This document shows positions 46,134 to 56,204 of a stretch of DNA of 64,000 nt, piece by piece. The notes beneath the pieces are model-generated. The model searched no databases and had not been told where the DNA came from. It saw only the letters and a list, made by a program, of their open reading frames with translations. Position 1 is the stretch's first letter. Each line of letters begins with the position of its first letter. The stretch comes from Vibrio tritonius (GTDB lineage Bacteria > Pseudomonadota > Gammaproteobacteria > Enterobacterales > Vibrionaceae), in assembly GCF_001547935.1 (NCBI RefSeq), contig NZ_AP014635.1, forward strand, positions 806,001-870,000, read 5' to 3'. A program made the translations under genes and the position numbers.

Positions 46134-47175
46134 ACAAAATAACCCCAATGGCGGTGAGTTGACCGAGTCTACCGCAGATATTTCGGAAATCCCTGGCGAA
46201 GAGCGCGCAGCTATTCTGTTGCTCAGTCTTAATGAAGATGATGCAGCTGGCATTATTCGTCACCTTGAGCCAAAACAGGTTCAACGTGTTGGTAGTGCCA
46301 TGGCGAAAGCAAAGGATTTAAGCCAAGAAAAGGTGGGTGTAGTGCACCGTGCTTTTTTGGAAGATATCCAAAAATACACCAACATTGGTATGGGTAGTGA
46401 AGACTTCATGCGTAATGCCTTGGTGGCCGCTTTAGGTGCTGATAAAGCCAATAACTTGGTTGATCAAATACTATTAGGAACGGGATCGAAAGGTTTGGAT
46501 TCATTGAAGTGGATGGATCCTCGTCAAGTGGCGAGCATCATCGTCAACGAACACCCGCAGATTCAGACTATCGTACTGTCCTATCTAGAGCCTGACCAAT
46601 CTGCCGAAATTTTGGCTCAGTTTGCTGAGCGTGACCGCCTCGATTTGATGATGCGTATTGCTAACCTTGAAGAAGTTCAACCATCCGCACTGGCAGAGTT
46701 GAATGAAATTATGGAGAAACAGTTTGCGGGTCAAGCGGGTGCTCAGGCTGCGAAAATTGGTGGCTTGAAAGCAGCTGCAGACATCATGAACTACCTCGAC
46801 AACAATGTTGAAGGTGTGCTCATGGATCAAATGCGTGAGCAAGATGAAGATTTGGCAACCCAAATTCAAGATTTGATGTTCGTGTTCGAAAATCTGGTGG
46901 AAGTCGACGATCAGGGTATTCAAAAATTGCTGCGTGATGTTCCTCAAGACGTATTGCAGCGTGCCCTTAAAGGTGCTGATGATGCTCTGCGTGAGAAGAT
47001 TTTCAAAAACATGTCCAAACGTGCTGCTGAATTGATGAGAGACGATTTGGAAGCAATGGCGCCAATCAAGGTGTCCGATGTAGAAGCGGCACAAAAAGAA
47101 ATTTTGGCGATTGCGCGCAAAATGGCCGATCAAGGCGAAATTATGTTGTCTGGTGGGGCCGACGAATTCTTGTAA
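46126..47175 (+). CDS. fliG: flagellar motor switch protein FliG
   Basis: 349 residues. The N-terminal FliF-binding part begins near ERAAILLLSLNEDDAAGIIRHLEPKQVQRVG, the middle has the EHPQ motif in NEHPQIQTI, and the C-terminal torque helix has the charged residues of LKGADDALREKIFKNMSKRAAELMRDDLEA. It overlaps fliF, and is separated from fliH by 77 bases that contain a terminator-like hairpin. Confidence 0.97.
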   Translation: MPEQNNPNGGELTESTADISEIPGEERAAILLLSLNEDDAAGIIRHLEPKQVQRVGSAMAKAKDLSQEKVGVVHRAFLEDIQKYTNIGMGSEDFMRNALVAALGADKANNLVDQILLGTGSKGLDSLKWMDPRQVASIIVNEHPQIQTIVLSYLEPDQSAEILAQFAERDRLDLMMRIANLEEVQPSALAELNEIMEKQFAGQAGAQAAKIGGLKAAADIMNYLDNNVEGVLMDQMREQDEDLATQIQDLMFVFENLVEVDDQGIQKLLRDVPQDVLQRALKGADDALREKIFKNMSKRAAELMRDDLEAMAPIKVSDVEAAQKEILAIARKMADQGEIMLSGGADEFL

Positions 47176-47197
47176 TTTGCAGTGCAGATACCTTACC

Positions 47198-47236
47198 CCA
47201 AGGGGCCACCAAATGGGGCCCCTTAATTTGTTTTTA
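47198..47236 (+). terminator. terminator-like hairpin between fliG and fliH
   Basis: AAGGGGCC / GGCCCCTT (47200-47207, 47217-47224) around 9 bases, followed by AATTTGTTTTTA. It sits in the middle of an otherwise continuous operon, so it probably attenuates rather than stops transcription. Confidence 0.55.
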
Positions 47237-47252
47237 GAGCATAGGAATTCTC

Positions 47253-48059
47253 ATGTCTGGTGAAAGAAAACGCGGGTTTATACGTCTTGACGCGAATACA
47301 GCCACAAGTGACCAGCCTAAAAAGTGGGGGCTGACTGATTATGCGGCAGAGCAAAGTTCGCAAGCAAAAGAGACCGCATTAAATTATGACCCAGGGTGGA
47401 TGCCTTCTTTTGATGAACCTGAAGTTGAAGAGCCAAAACCACTCTCTGTCGAAGATATTGAAGCGATTCGTCAGGCTGCGTACCAAGAAGGTTTAGAGCA
47501 AGGCAAGGCCGAGGGGCATGCACTTGGTTTTGAGCAGGGCAAGGAAGAAGGGTTCCAAGCCGGTCACACTGAAGGTGTAGAAGCAGGGCATCAAGAAGGG
47601 CTTGCGGCGGGTCAAGAGCAAGTTCAACAACAAGTTGCTCACTTTGTTGAGATGGCGAACCAGTTTTCACAACCGCTTGAGTTGATGAATGCTCAAGTAG
47701 AAAAACAATTGGTTGATATGGTGTTGGTATTGACCAAAGAAGTCGTGCACGTTGAGGTCAAAACCAATCCACAAATCATTCTTGATACGGTTAAAGCTTC
47801 GGTGGAAGCATTACCAATCGCTGGTCATGCTATCACCCTCAAACTGCATCCTGATGATGTCGAAACTATTCGCCAAGCTTATGGCGACAAAGAACTCGAC
47901 TTTCGCCAATGGACCTTAGTTGCTGAGCCGGCTCTAAGTGTTGGCGATGTTCAAATCGAAGCGAGCGATTCAAGTGTGAATTACCGCATGGAAGAGCGGA
48001 TTCGTTCGGTATTAAATAATTTTTGCGGTACTAACCGTCACCAAGCGGGTTTAGAGTAA
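47253..48059 (+). CDS. fliH: flagellar assembly protein FliH
   Basis: 268 residues. It regulates the FliI ATPase in the export apparatus. A glycine-repeat helix covers about residues 73-115 with the repeating GxxxG pattern ([19 protein letters not shown], then [18 protein letters not shown]), a known trait of FliH. The C-terminal domain has [22 protein letters not shown]. fliI starts on the stop codon's last base. Confidence 0.95.
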   Translation: MSGERKRGFIRLDANTATSDQPKKWGLTDYAAEQSSQAKETALNYDPGWMPSFDEPEVEEPKPLSVEDIEAIRQAAYQEGLEQGKAEGHALGFEQGKEEGFQAGHTEGVEAGHQEGLAAGQEQVQQQVAHFVEMANQFSQPLELMNAQVEKQLVDMVLVLTKEVVHVEVKTNPQIILDTVKASVEALPIAGHAITLKLHPDDVETIRQAYGDKELDFRQWTLVAEPALSVGDVQIEASDSSVNYRMEERIRSVLNNFCGTNRHQAGLE

Positions 48060-49384
48060 TGCTGTCGTTAGCCGAGCGTCTTTCTCACTACAAAACCGAA
48101 GGACTAACTAATCGTCCAATTGCATCGGGCAAATTGGTGCGCGTAGTGGGGTTAACTTTAGAAGCCACGGGGTGCCGAGCTCCCATTGGCAGTTTATGTC
48201 ATATCGAAACCATGAATGGCGTGATGGAAGCTGAAGTGGTGGGATTTTCCGGTGACAACCTTTTTCTGATGCCCAGTGAGCAGATAACTGGAATCTTACC
48301 TGGTGCAAAAGTCACACCGTTGACGGAAGCGGCGGGAATGCCAGTGGGCATGGAACTGCTCGGTCGGGTAGTGGATGGGGTTGGTAATCCTCTTGATGGG
48401 TTAGGACCTATTTATACAGAGAATCATGCTTCATTAGATGCCCAACCTATCAACCCGCTAGCACGTAAGCCGATTGATGAGCCTTTAGATGTGGGAATTA
48501 AGGCGATCAATGGCTTACTGACCGTGGGTAAAGGACAGCGTATCGGTTTATTTGCCGGTTCTGGTGTAGGTAAGTCGGTTACTCTAGGGATGATGACTCG
48601 TGGTACCACTGCACAAGTTGTGGTGGTGGGGCTTATCGGTGAACGTGGTCGCGAAGTAAAAGAATTCATTGAAGAAATTTTAGGCGTTGAAGGACGCCAA
48701 CGAGCAGTGGTGGTTGCAGCGCCAGCCGATGCCTCGCCTCTGATGCGATTAAAAGGTTGTCAGACAGCACTAACGATAGCCGAGTATTTTCGTGACCAAG
48801 GGCTTGATGTGTTGTTACTGATGGATTCGTTGACTCGCTTTGCTCAAGCGCAACGTGAGATTGCTTTATCGGTTGGTGAGCCTCCTGCAACCAAAGGGTA
48901 TCCGCCTTCTGTGTTTGCTAAGTTGCCAGCCTTGGTTGAAAGAGCGGGTAATGGTGGCCCCGAGCAAGGTTCAATCACGGCATTTTTTACTGTGTTGACC
49001 GAAGGGGATGATTTACAAGACCCGATTGCCGATGCATCTCGTGCTATTTTGGATGGACATATTGTGTTGTCTCGAGAAATGGCCGATGCGGGTCATTATC
49101 CAGCGATTGATGTTGAAAAATCGGTCAGCCGTGTGATGCCGCAAGTAACGGATGAAGAGCATGTGTTGATGTCTAAAGCGGTACGTCAGGTGTTGTCTCT
49201 CTGTCGCAAAAACCAAGATTTGGTGTCAATTGGTGCTTATAAACCGGGAACAGATCAGGCTATTGATAGCGCGTTTACCCTTAAGCCGAAGCTGGATCAG
49301 TACCTACAGCAAGGTATGAAAGAGTCGGTTCCTTACGACATGTGCGTCAATATGTTACGTCATGTGCTAGGTGTAGGAGGGTAG
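48059..49384 (+). CDS. fliI: flagellum-specific ATPase FliI
   Basis: 441 residues, homologous to F1 beta. Walker [16 protein letters not shown] (about residues 163-177), catalytic Glu in [12 protein letters not shown], Walker [22 protein letters not shown] and the type III ATPase signature [16 protein letters not shown]. It powers chaperone release at the export gate. It is coupled to fliH and lies 3 bases before fliJ. Confidence 0.97.
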   Translation: MLSLAERLSHYKTEGLTNRPIASGKLVRVVGLTLEATGCRAPIGSLCHIETMNGVMEAEVVGFSGDNLFLMPSEQITGILPGAKVTPLTEAAGMPVGMELLGRVVDGVGNPLDGLGPIYTENHASLDAQPINPLARKPIDEPLDVGIKAINGLLTVGKGQRIGLFAGSGVGKSVTLGMMTRGTTAQVVVVGLIGERGREVKEFIEEILGVEGRQRAVVVAAPADASPLMRLKGCQTALTIAEYFRDQGLDVLLLMDSLTRFAQAQREIALSVGEPPATKGYPPSVFAKLPALVERAGNGGPEQGSITAFFTVLTEGDDLQDPIADASRAILDGHIVLSREMADAGHYPAIDVEKSVSRVMPQVTDEEHVLMSKAVRQVLSLCRKNQDLVSIGAYKPGTDQAIDSAFTLKPKLDQYLQQGMKESVPYDMCVNMLRHVLGVGG

Positions 49385-49387
49385 TAG

Positions 49388-49837
49388 ATGAACAGCGCGT
49401 TAGAGTTCTTATTGGACCAAGCAAAAGAGAACGAAAATAAAGCTGTGATGGCTCTCAGCCAAGCTCGAACTGAACTGCAAAATTATTATGAACAAATTGA
49501 ACAGATTGAACAGTATCGCTTGGATTATTGCCAACAGTTGGTCGACCGAGGCAAGTCGGGGTTAACCGCAAGTCAATATGGGCATCTGCAGCGTTTTTTA
49601 AACCAATTAGACGAAACACTTTCTACCCAGCGTCAAGCGGAAAGTCACTTTAAACAGCAAGTGGATAACTGTGAGCAACATTGGTTAGAACAGCGAAAAC
49701 AAAGACGCTCTTACGAATGGTTGATTGAGAAAAAACAGCGAGATGCTTCATTGCTGCAAGAGAAGCGCGACCAAAAAATGATGGATGAGTTTTCTACGTT
49801 AAGCTTCAATCGTCGCCGTCTTAACTCTGGACATTAA
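49388..49837 (+). CDS. fliJ: flagellar export protein FliJ
   Basis: 149 residues, almost all coiled coil (YYEQIEQIEQYRLDYCQQLV and RQAESHFKQQVDNCEQHWLEQRKQRRS). FliJ is the central stalk of the FliI hexamer and an escort of export chaperones. It is the last gene of the fliEFGHIJ operon. No terminator is seen before the fliK promoter. Confidence 0.92.
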   Translation: MNSALEFLLDQAKENENKAVMALSQARTELQNYYEQIEQIEQYRLDYCQQLVDRGKSGLTASQYGHLQRFLNQLDETLSTQRQAESHFKQQVDNCEQHWLEQRKQRRSYEWLIEKKQRDASLLQEKRDQKMMDEFSTLSFNRRRLNSGH

Positions 49838-49853
49838 CGAATCTGTTACGTTT

Positions 49854-49869
49854 TGGCGTGAATTTTGCA
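49854..49869 (+). promoter_or_regulatory. sigma54 promoter of the fliK operon
   Basis: TGGCGTGAATTTTGCA: GG at 49855-49856 and GC at 49867-49868 with 10 bases between. The leader to fliK would be about 140 bases. Confidence 0.8.
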
Positions 49870-49959
49870 CCATATGCGAATGCAGGCAGATTAATGCTCC
49901 AGTCTAAAGCACAACATCTGCTGCATAAAAGTATTCAAATAAATGAATCTTTGCATTTT

Positions 49960-49990
49960 CACTGAAATGCTGACAAAGGATATTTCAGTG
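49960..49990 (+). other. inverted repeat in the fliK leader
   Basis: CACTGAAAT (49960-49968) and ATTTCAGTG (49982-49990), perfect 9-bp arms around 13 bases, ending 28 bases before the fliK start. It could be a leader hairpin or an operator for a downstream-binding activator. Confidence 0.5.
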
Positions 49991-50018
49991 GCCAAATTAG
50001 CCGTATTAGTGCGAGTGA

Positions 50019-51827
50019 ATGGATATGAATGTTAATACCACATCTTCGGTTAGCAGCGGAAAATCTGCAGAATTATTAAAAGCTTCAGCGGATGCGAGCA
50101 CTGAGAGCAGTGATGGTGTCTCTGAAGGTTTTCTCGATAAGCTACTCTCTTTGATGTTTGGTGGTAAAGAAGAGGTGGCTGAAAGTAAAGATGGAACAGC
50201 GCAGCTATCTGATAAAGAGGCAGTAACTGATGGTGAAGATGCGACGACTTTACTGAGCCATACATTGAAAGAAAAAGGGTTACAAGGGCTTTCTGCTGAA
50301 CAGTTACAGGCACTTACCGAACTGAGTGATGCAGATTTAACACTGATTGCTCAACAGCAAGGTGTCGAGATTGATGACTTTAAAGCGCAGGTTTCTCATG
50401 AACTCTCTGCTGATACGGCAGCGGACATTAAATCACAAACATCTCTGGACGCTCAATCCGATATCAAGGATGCTGAAGCGATTAAAAGCCAATCAGCCCA
50501 ATGGATGAATGCCGGCCAGCAACTATTAGGTAAGTTGCATCAAGCCAATCAAACTCTCGCAGGGCCGACTTCAAATGAAGCAAGCGGCAAAGCTTTGCCT
50601 CAAGAGCAATTGTTAGCTCAAGCAAAGTTGCAAGATACCGTACCAACTGATGCTCTTTCCGATAAAGAGTTGCTAGAGCTTAAACGTTGGCATGAGCTTT
50701 CTCAGCCAGAGGCTCAAGCCGAAGTAGACGCGGTCATTGCGAGTAGCCCAATCAGTGAGCAAGAGTTTGCTCAATTGATGGCGGTTAAGCAGAAGCATCC
50801 TGAATTAACCCAAGATCAACTTAAAGCTTTATTGGCAGCTCAACGCGAATTGCAACAAGAAGCTCAAGAATCTATGCCAACACTGGCAAGTGCAGCGGTC
50901 AATGGTGTGGCAGTTGGAACGTCTGGACAAGAGGCGGTTACCCCGCAGAATACAGCGGGAGCTGATGCAACAATGAGTGACAAACAAAAGTTGCATCAAT
51001 TACAAGAGATGGCCGCGCTTAAGACGGGCTCTTCTACTCATTCGCAAGCCAATTCCCAGCCATTGCCTCAACACAACAATACGTTGGTAACGGATAAATC
51101 ATTAGCTACATCGCAGGTCGTTGGCAATCAAGATGCAACGACGCAGCAATCTATTATTTCAGCTAATCCAATGGCGGCCGTTGCGGCTGCAAGTGATAAA
51201 GGCGTAACTGAGGCGGTACTAAAATCGACTTTGGGAGCCAAGGCGTTAGACGGTTTGAATAAAGGCAAACCCGCAGCATCGGGTGGCCAAGAAGCCTCTT
51301 TCGCTCACCAATTGGCTTCTGCAGCTGGACAGTCTTTGAGTGGCACCAATGGTGTAGCTCGAGCTGAAGCGACTGTGGCGCAACACAACGCAGTCCAATT
51401 GACCAAAGACGGTAGTGCAGCAGATCAATTGGCTGACCGTGTGCAAATGATGATGTCAAAGAACTTAAAGCAAATTGATATTCGACTTGATCCACCAGAA
51501 CTGGGTCGTATGCATATCAAAATGCAGATGCACGCGGATGGTGGTGCCTCTGTCCACTTTACTGTTGCAAACCAACATGCTCGTGATGCCTTAGAACAAT
51601 CGGTACCACGTTTACGAGAAATGTTATCTCAACAAGGTGTGCAGCTTGGTGGTACGTCAGTTCAACATCAAGGTGCTGGTCAACAGCAAGGGTATGCCGC
51701 AGCCGGGGGACAATCTGGTCAATCTGGCAGCGGTTCTTCACTGGGAAATCAAGAAAATCATGATGCGGACATCAAACTTGATTTGAATGTGGCATCAAAG
51801 CGTGATGGAATCAGTTATTACGCTTAA
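50019..51827 (+). CDS. fliK: flagellar hook-length control protein FliK
   Basis: 602 residues. The N-terminal two thirds is low-complexity and rich in Gln, Ala, Ser and Thr, acting as the ruler. The C-terminal switch domain has DIRLDPPELGRMHIKMQMHADGGASVHFTV (about residues 487-516) and a Gly/Gln/Ser tail. It interacts with FlhB to switch export from hook to filament. The ATG at 50019 is one option and 50025 the other. The ribosome site is weak in both. Confidence 0.93.
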   Translation: MDMNVNTTSSVSSGKSAELLKASADASTESSDGVSEGFLDKLLSLMFGGKEEVAESKDGTAQLSDKEAVTDGEDATTLLSHTLKEKGLQGLSAEQLQALTELSDADLTLIAQQQGVEIDDFKAQVSHELSADTAADIKSQTSLDAQSDIKDAEAIKSQSAQWMNAGQQLLGKLHQANQTLAGPTSNEASGKALPQEQLLAQAKLQDTVPTDALSDKELLELKRWHELSQPEAQAEVDAVIASSPISEQEFAQLMAVKQKHPELTQDQLKALLAAQRELQQEAQESMPTLASAAVNGVAVGTSGQEAVTPQNTAGADATMSDKQKLHQLQEMAALKTGSSTHSQANSQPLPQHNNTLVTDKSLATSQVVGNQDATTQQSIISANPMAAVAAASDKGVTEAVLKSTLGAKALDGLNKGKPAASGGQEASFAHQLASAAGQSLSGTNGVARAEATVAQHNAVQLTKDGSAADQLADRVQMMMSKNLKQIDIRLDPPELGRMHIKMQMHADGGASVHFTVANQHARDALEQSVPRLREMLSQQGVQLGGTSVQHQGAGQQQGYAAAGGQSGQSGSGSSLGNQENHDADIKLDLNVASKRDGISYYA

Positions 51828-51859
51828 AATGATAAAAAACATAACCGTGTAGGAAAATT

Positions 51860-52354
51860 ATGGCTGACGACGATGTACAAGATGCCCCTAAAGGGAAAAG
51901 TAAGTTACTGATCATTATTATTGCGGTGGTGGTATTGCTTGCCGCAGGTGGTGGTGCAGCTTTCTTCTTCATGGGGGGAAGCGACGATGAGCAAGTTGAA
52001 GCGGCAGCTAAAGAGGAGGTTGTCACTCCTGCTCTGCCTGTATCCTATGTCAATATTGCTCAGCCATTTGTATTCAATGTGTCGGGTGATAAACGTAACC
52101 GTATGGTGCAGGTAAAAGTGCAATTGATGGTGCGTGGGCCTGAAAATGAAGAATTGGCTCGTTACCATTCACCATTGATTGAAAGTACCATTTTATCTAC
52201 CTTTGCTTCGGCAACGGTAGAACAACTGCGAACTCCAACAGGACGTATAGAGTTACGTGATAAAGCAACAGAAGACATTAAATCAGCTCTTTCCAAAGCG
52301 GTTGGAAATCCAGTGATTGAGCGGGTTTTGTTTACTGATTTTGTAATGCAATAG
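51860..52354 (+). CDS. fliL: flagellar basal body protein FliL
   Basis: 164 residues. One membrane helix near residues 16-37 (KLLIIIIAVVVLLAAGGGAAFFF) and a periplasmic stomatin-like domain (VSYVNIAQPFVFNV to VLFTDFVMQ). It supports stator function. GTAGGAAAAT precedes the ATG. Confidence 0.94.
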   Translation: MADDDVQDAPKGKSKLLIIIIAVVVLLAAGGGAAFFFMGGSDDEQVEAAAKEEVVTPALPVSYVNIAQPFVFNVSGDKRNRMVQVKVQLMVRGPENEELARYHSPLIESTILSTFASATVEQLRTPTGRIELRDKATEDIKSALSKAVGNPVIERVLFTDFVMQ

Positions 52355-52361
52355 GTGTGCT

Positions 52362-53429
52362 GTGACCGATCTATTAAGCCAAGACGAAATTGATGCGCTA
52401 CTCCACGGGGTAGACAGCGTTGATGATGTAGAAGATGAAGTAGAAAGCCAAGATGTGAATACTGCTTCATTCGACTTCTCATCACAAGATCGTATTGTCC
52501 GTGGTCGAATGCCAACATTAGAACTGATTAACGAGCGTTTTGCTCGCCATATGCGAATCAGTTTATTTAATATGTTGCGTAAAACGGCAGAAGTATCCAT
52601 CAATGGTGTTCAGATGGTTAAATTCGGTGAATACCAGAACACTCTGTATGTTCCTACCAGTTTGAACATGGTGCGCTTTCGTCCGTTAAAAGGGACGGCA
52701 TTGGTGACCATGGAAGCACGGTTAGTGTTTATTTTGGTAGAAAACTTTTTTGGTGGTGATGGGCGTTACCATGCGCGTATTGAAGGGCGTGAATTTACTC
52801 CAACCGAACGACGCGTTATTCAGTTATTACTGAAAATTGTGTTTGAAGATTACAAAGAGGCATGGTCTCCGGTCATGGGGGTTGAGTTTGAATATTTGGA
52901 CTCAGAAGTGAACCCAAGTATGGCGAACATTGTTAGCCCGACTGAAGTGATTGTGGTGAGTTCGTTCCACATTGAAGTTGATGGTGGGGGCGGAGACTTC
53001 CATGTTGTTATGCCTTATTCGATGGTTGAACCCATCCGCGAACTGCTCGATGCTGGTGTGCAATCTGACAAGATGGAAACCGACGTACGTTGGAGTTCTG
53101 CACTGCGCGAAGAGATTATGGATGTTCCAGTCAACTTTCGTGTCAACTTACTTGAAAAAGACATCGCACTGCGTGATTTGATGGAATTGCAACCGGGGGA
53201 TATCATTCCGATTGATATGCCTAAACATGCAACCATGTTTGTTGAAGAACTTCCGACTTATCGCGTTAAAATGGGACGGGCCGGAGATAAACTGGCAGTA
53301 CAGGTGTCAGAAAAAATTAAACGGCCAGATGTGGTTAAAACCGATTTGGCGTTTTTAGGTAAAGATATTATCGCTGAGCTTGAAAATGAAGAGGATGATG
53401 AACTGCCTCGCCATAACGGCTTAGATTAA
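52362..53429 (+). CDS. fliM: flagellar motor switch protein FliM
   Basis: 355 residues from a GTG start 7 bases after fliL. The N-terminal CheY-P docking motif is LLSQDEIDALLHG. The middle domain has GVEFEYLDSEVNPSMANIVSPTEVIVV, and a C-terminal SpoA domain follows. Confidence 0.96.
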   Translation: MTDLLSQDEIDALLHGVDSVDDVEDEVESQDVNTASFDFSSQDRIVRGRMPTLELINERFARHMRISLFNMLRKTAEVSINGVQMVKFGEYQNTLYVPTSLNMVRFRPLKGTALVTMEARLVFILVENFFGGDGRYHARIEGREFTPTERRVIQLLLKIVFEDYKEAWSPVMGVEFEYLDSEVNPSMANIVSPTEVIVVSSFHIEVDGGGGDFHVVMPYSMVEPIRELLDAGVQSDKMETDVRWSSALREEIMDVPVNFRVNLLEKDIALRDLMELQPGDIIPIDMPKHATMFVEELPTYRVKMGRAGDKLAVQVSEKIKRPDVVKTDLAFLGKDIIAELENEEDDELPRHNGLD

Positions 53430-53445
53430 ACAAAGGGTGACACAG

Positions 53446-53856
53446 ATGTCAAAAAGTGAAGATCAACGGCTGGCTGATGAATGGGCTGCTGCGTTAGGTG
53501 AAGATCCAAGCGCTCCTGAGGTTGACGTAGACGAAGTTCTTGCTGCCCCTTTAGATGAGCTACAAGATACCTCTTCGCCGATTAGCGATGACGAACGTCG
53601 TAAACTTGACACCATCATGGACATTCCGGTCACCATTTCGATGGAAGTGGGACGTTCAAAAATCAGTATTCGTAACTTATTACAGCTTAACCAGGGTTCC
53701 GTTGTCGAGCTTGATCGAATTGCGGGTGAGTCTTTGGATGTGATGGTTAACGGTACATTGATTGCGCATGGCGAAGTGGTGGTAGTCAACGATAAATTTG
53801 GTATTCGTTTAACCGACGTTATTAGCCAAACTGAACGCATTAAGAAACTGAGATAG
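53446..53856 (+). CDS. fliN: flagellar motor switch protein FliN
   Basis: 136 residues from the ATG at 53446 (AAAGGG 8 bases upstream). A GTG three codons earlier is less likely. An acidic N-terminal part is followed by the SpoA domain (DIPVTISMEVGRSKISIRNLLQLNQGSVVELDR, then FGIRLTDVISQTERIKKL). Confidence 0.95.
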   Translation: MSKSEDQRLADEWAAALGEDPSAPEVDVDEVLAAPLDELQDTSSPISDDERRKLDTIMDIPVTISMEVGRSKISIRNLLQLNQGSVVELDRIAGESLDVMVNGTLIAHGEVVVVNDKFGIRLTDVISQTERIKKLR

Positions 53857-53859
53857 CCC

Positions 53860-54258
53860 ATGAAAAGACTCATGGGATTTGTGCTTGGTGTGATAAGTAC
53901 TCCGGTTTTGGCGCAAGAAACTAAGCCGGGACAGTTTGATATAGCGACCACAGTAGGGTCGCTATTGTTCGTTATTGCCCTGATTCTTTTTCTTGGCTGG
54001 TTAATGAAACGTATGCGTGTTCCAACCATCGGCCAGCAAAAAGGTTTGAGTATTGTGCGCCAAATTCCGGTCGGTACCAAAGAGCGCATCATGATTGTTC
54101 AAGCTGGCGAAGAACAGTTTTTGGTGGGGGCGACCAGTCAGTCAATCCAATTAATTGCTAAGTTAGATACGCCTTTAGCGCAAGAGGAAATCAGTGCGAC
54201 GCCTTTTGCTATGCAATTAAGTAACCTATTGAAGAAAAATGATAAAAAATCATCTTAA
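53860..54258 (+). CDS. fliO: flagellar biosynthetic protein FliO
   Basis: 132 residues. A signal-like N-terminus ([19 protein letters not shown]), one membrane helix ([21 protein letters not shown]) and a cytoplasmic domain with [22 protein letters not shown]. It helps FliP ring assembly. Its last 20 bases overlap fliP. Confidence 0.93.
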   Translation: MKRLMGFVLGVISTPVLAQETKPGQFDIATTVGSLLFVIALILFLGWLMKRMRVPTIGQQKGLSIVRQIPVGTKERIMIVQAGEEQFLVGATSQSIQLIAKLDTPLAQEEISATPFAMQLSNLLKKNDKKSS

Positions 54259-55120
54259 TGCTCATGCCTTTACGGTGAAATCTTGGGCGGTTGCTATGTG
54301 GCTAGGTCTGGCAATTTTGTTGTGCCCGACCGTTTCTTTTGCGCAAGCAGAACAAGACAATGCCACGTCTCCTAGCATGTCGTTTTCCACCAGTACCACG
54401 CAAAGCAGTAATGGCAGTAAATCCATTGCGATTACCAACCGCACTGGTGGTGTGCCCGCTTTAACCGTGACGACGAACCCAGACGGTAGTGAAGATTATT
54501 CGGTCAATCTGCAAATTCTGGCCTTGATGACCATGCTGGGCTTTTTGCCCGCGATTGTGATTTTGATGACCTCCTTTACTCGTATTGTGGTGGTGATGTC
54601 GATTTTGCGTCAAGCGATGGGATTACAACAAACACCATCGAACCAAGTCATCATTGGTATCGCGCTGTTTTTGACCTTTTTTATCATGTCCCCCGTGTTC
54701 AGCCGGATTAACGACCAAGCGATTCAGCCCTATTTGAATGATCAAATTAACGCACGCCAAGCGTTTAATTTGGCAGAAGCGCCGATGAAGTCGTTTATGC
54801 TCAAACAGACACGCTTAAAAGATTTGGAAACCTTCGTTAATATTTCTGGGGCTAAAGTGGATCAGCCGGAAGATGTCTCAATGGCGATTTTGATTCCAGC
54901 GTTTATTACATCGGAGCTAAAAACAGCCTTCCAAATTGGTTTTATGTTGTTTTTACCTTTTCTTATCATCGACTTGGTGGTTGCTTCTGTTTTGATGGCC
55001 ATGGGTATGATGATGTTGTCACCCATGATTGTTTCGTTGCCATTTAAACTCATGCTGTTTGTACTGGTAGATGGCTGGAACCTTATTTTGTCGACCTTAG
55101 CCGGCAGTTTTGTCATGTGA
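54239..55120 (+). CDS. fliP: flagellar export gate protein FliP
   Basis: 293 residues. A signal peptide (cut near SFAQA) and then a Ser/Thr/Asn-rich segment (about residues 38-85) come before the first gate helix ([30 protein letters not shown]). The Salmonella protein is shorter, so this N-terminal stretch is an extension. The other helices and [22 protein letters not shown] are typical. It overlaps fliO. Confidence 0.96.
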   Translation: MIKNHLNAHAFTVKSWAVAMWLGLAILLCPTVSFAQAEQDNATSPSMSFSTSTTQSSNGSKSIAITNRTGGVPALTVTTNPDGSEDYSVNLQILALMTMLGFLPAIVILMTSFTRIVVVMSILRQAMGLQQTPSNQVIIGIALFLTFFIMSPVFSRINDQAIQPYLNDQINARQAFNLAEAPMKSFMLKQTRLKDLETFVNISGAKVDQPEDVSMAILIPAFITSELKTAFQIGFMLFLPFLIIDLVVASVLMAMGMMMLSPMIVSLPFKLMLFVLVDGWNLILSTLAGSFVM

Positions 55121-55133
55121 CTAGGGAGATGTC

Positions 55134-55403
55134 ATGACACCCGAAATCTTTGTCGAACTGTTTCGTCATGCACTTTGGATAGTGTTGGTGATGGTGTGTG
55201 CCATTGTGGTTCCGAGTTTGCTTATTGGTTTGGTGGTTGCGGTATTTCAGGCCGCAACCTCAATTAACGAACAGACGTTGAGCTTTTTGCCACGTTTGAT
55301 TGTGACTTTATTGGCGTTGATGTTCTTTGGACACTGGATGACTCGAATGCTGATGGAGTTTTTCTACTCGATGATTGAGCAGTTACCTCAGGTGATTCAC
55401 TAG
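55134..55403 (+). CDS. fliQ: flagellar export gate protein FliQ
   Basis: 89 residues, two membrane helices (LWIVLVMVCAIVVPSLLIGLVVAVFQAATSINEQTLSF and PRLIVTLLALMFFGHWM). A typical FliQ length, 13 bases after fliP. Confidence 0.96.
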   Translation: MTPEIFVELFRHALWIVLVMVCAIVVPSLLIGLVVAVFQAATSINEQTLSFLPRLIVTLLALMFFGHWMTRMLMEFFYSMIEQLPQVIH

Positions 55404-55412
55404 AGGTTTAGC

Positions 55413-56195
55413 ATGGAATATCCAGCCACCGCAGTTCTCGATTTCATTGCCAACTATTTTTGGCCTTACACCCGGATCTCTGCCATGTTGATGGTCATGA
55501 CGGTTACCGGGGCGCGTTTCGTTTCGTCGCGTATACGTCTGTATCTTGGCTTAGCGATTACTTTTGCGGTGATGCCAGCCATTCCTGCAGTACCGAGCAA
55601 CATTGATTTATTTTCCCTACAAGGTGCGATTGTCACGTTCCAGCAGATTGTGATTGGTGTGGCGATGGGGATGGTCACGCAATTTCTTATCCAAACCTTT
55701 GTCTTGTTGGGACAAATATTAGGTATGCAATCAAGCTTAGGTTTTGCCTCTATGGTTGACCCTGCGAACGGGCAAAGTACGCCATTGCTTGGTCAGCTAT
55801 TTATGTTTTTGGCGACCATGTTTTTCCTCGCTAGTGATGGGCATTTAAAAATGATTCATTTAGTGGTGATGAGTTTTAAAACGCTCCCCATTGGTGAGTC
55901 ATCATTAACCGCAGTGGATTTTAGAGAGTTAGCTTTGTGGTTCAGTACTATCTTTAAAGTAGCACTGAGCATGTCGTTAGCGGGTATTGTGGCTCTGCTC
56001 ACGGTGAACTTATCATTCGGGGTAATGACCCGTGCTGCGCCACAGTTGAACATCTTCTCTTTAGGCTTTTCATTCGCTCTGTTGATCGGTTTGCTGTTGT
56101 GCTGGTATCTGATTGGTGATTTGTACAATCAGTATGACTTATATTGGACTGAAGGTGAGGGTCAGCTTTGTCGCTTGATCCGCGCCAACTGTTAG
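55413..56195 (+). CDS. fliR: flagellar export gate protein FliR
   Basis: 260 residues with six or more membrane helices and the FliR patterns RISAMLMVMTVTGARFVSSRIR, GMVTQFLIQTFVLLGQILGMQSSLGFASMVDP and NLSFGVMTRAAPQLNIFSLGF. GTTTAG-type weak ribosome site, 9 bases after fliQ. Confidence 0.95.
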   Translation: MEYPATAVLDFIANYFWPYTRISAMLMVMTVTGARFVSSRIRLYLGLAITFAVMPAIPAVPSNIDLFSLQGAIVTFQQIVIGVAMGMVTQFLIQTFVLLGQILGMQSSLGFASMVDPANGQSTPLLGQLFMFLATMFFLASDGHLKMIHLVVMSFKTLPIGESSLTAVDFRELALWFSTIFKVALSMSLAGIVALLTVNLSFGVMTRAAPQLNIFSLGFSFALLIGLLLCWYLIGDLYNQYDLYWTEGEGQLCRLIRANC

Positions 56196-56204
56196 GAGGC
56201 TGCA

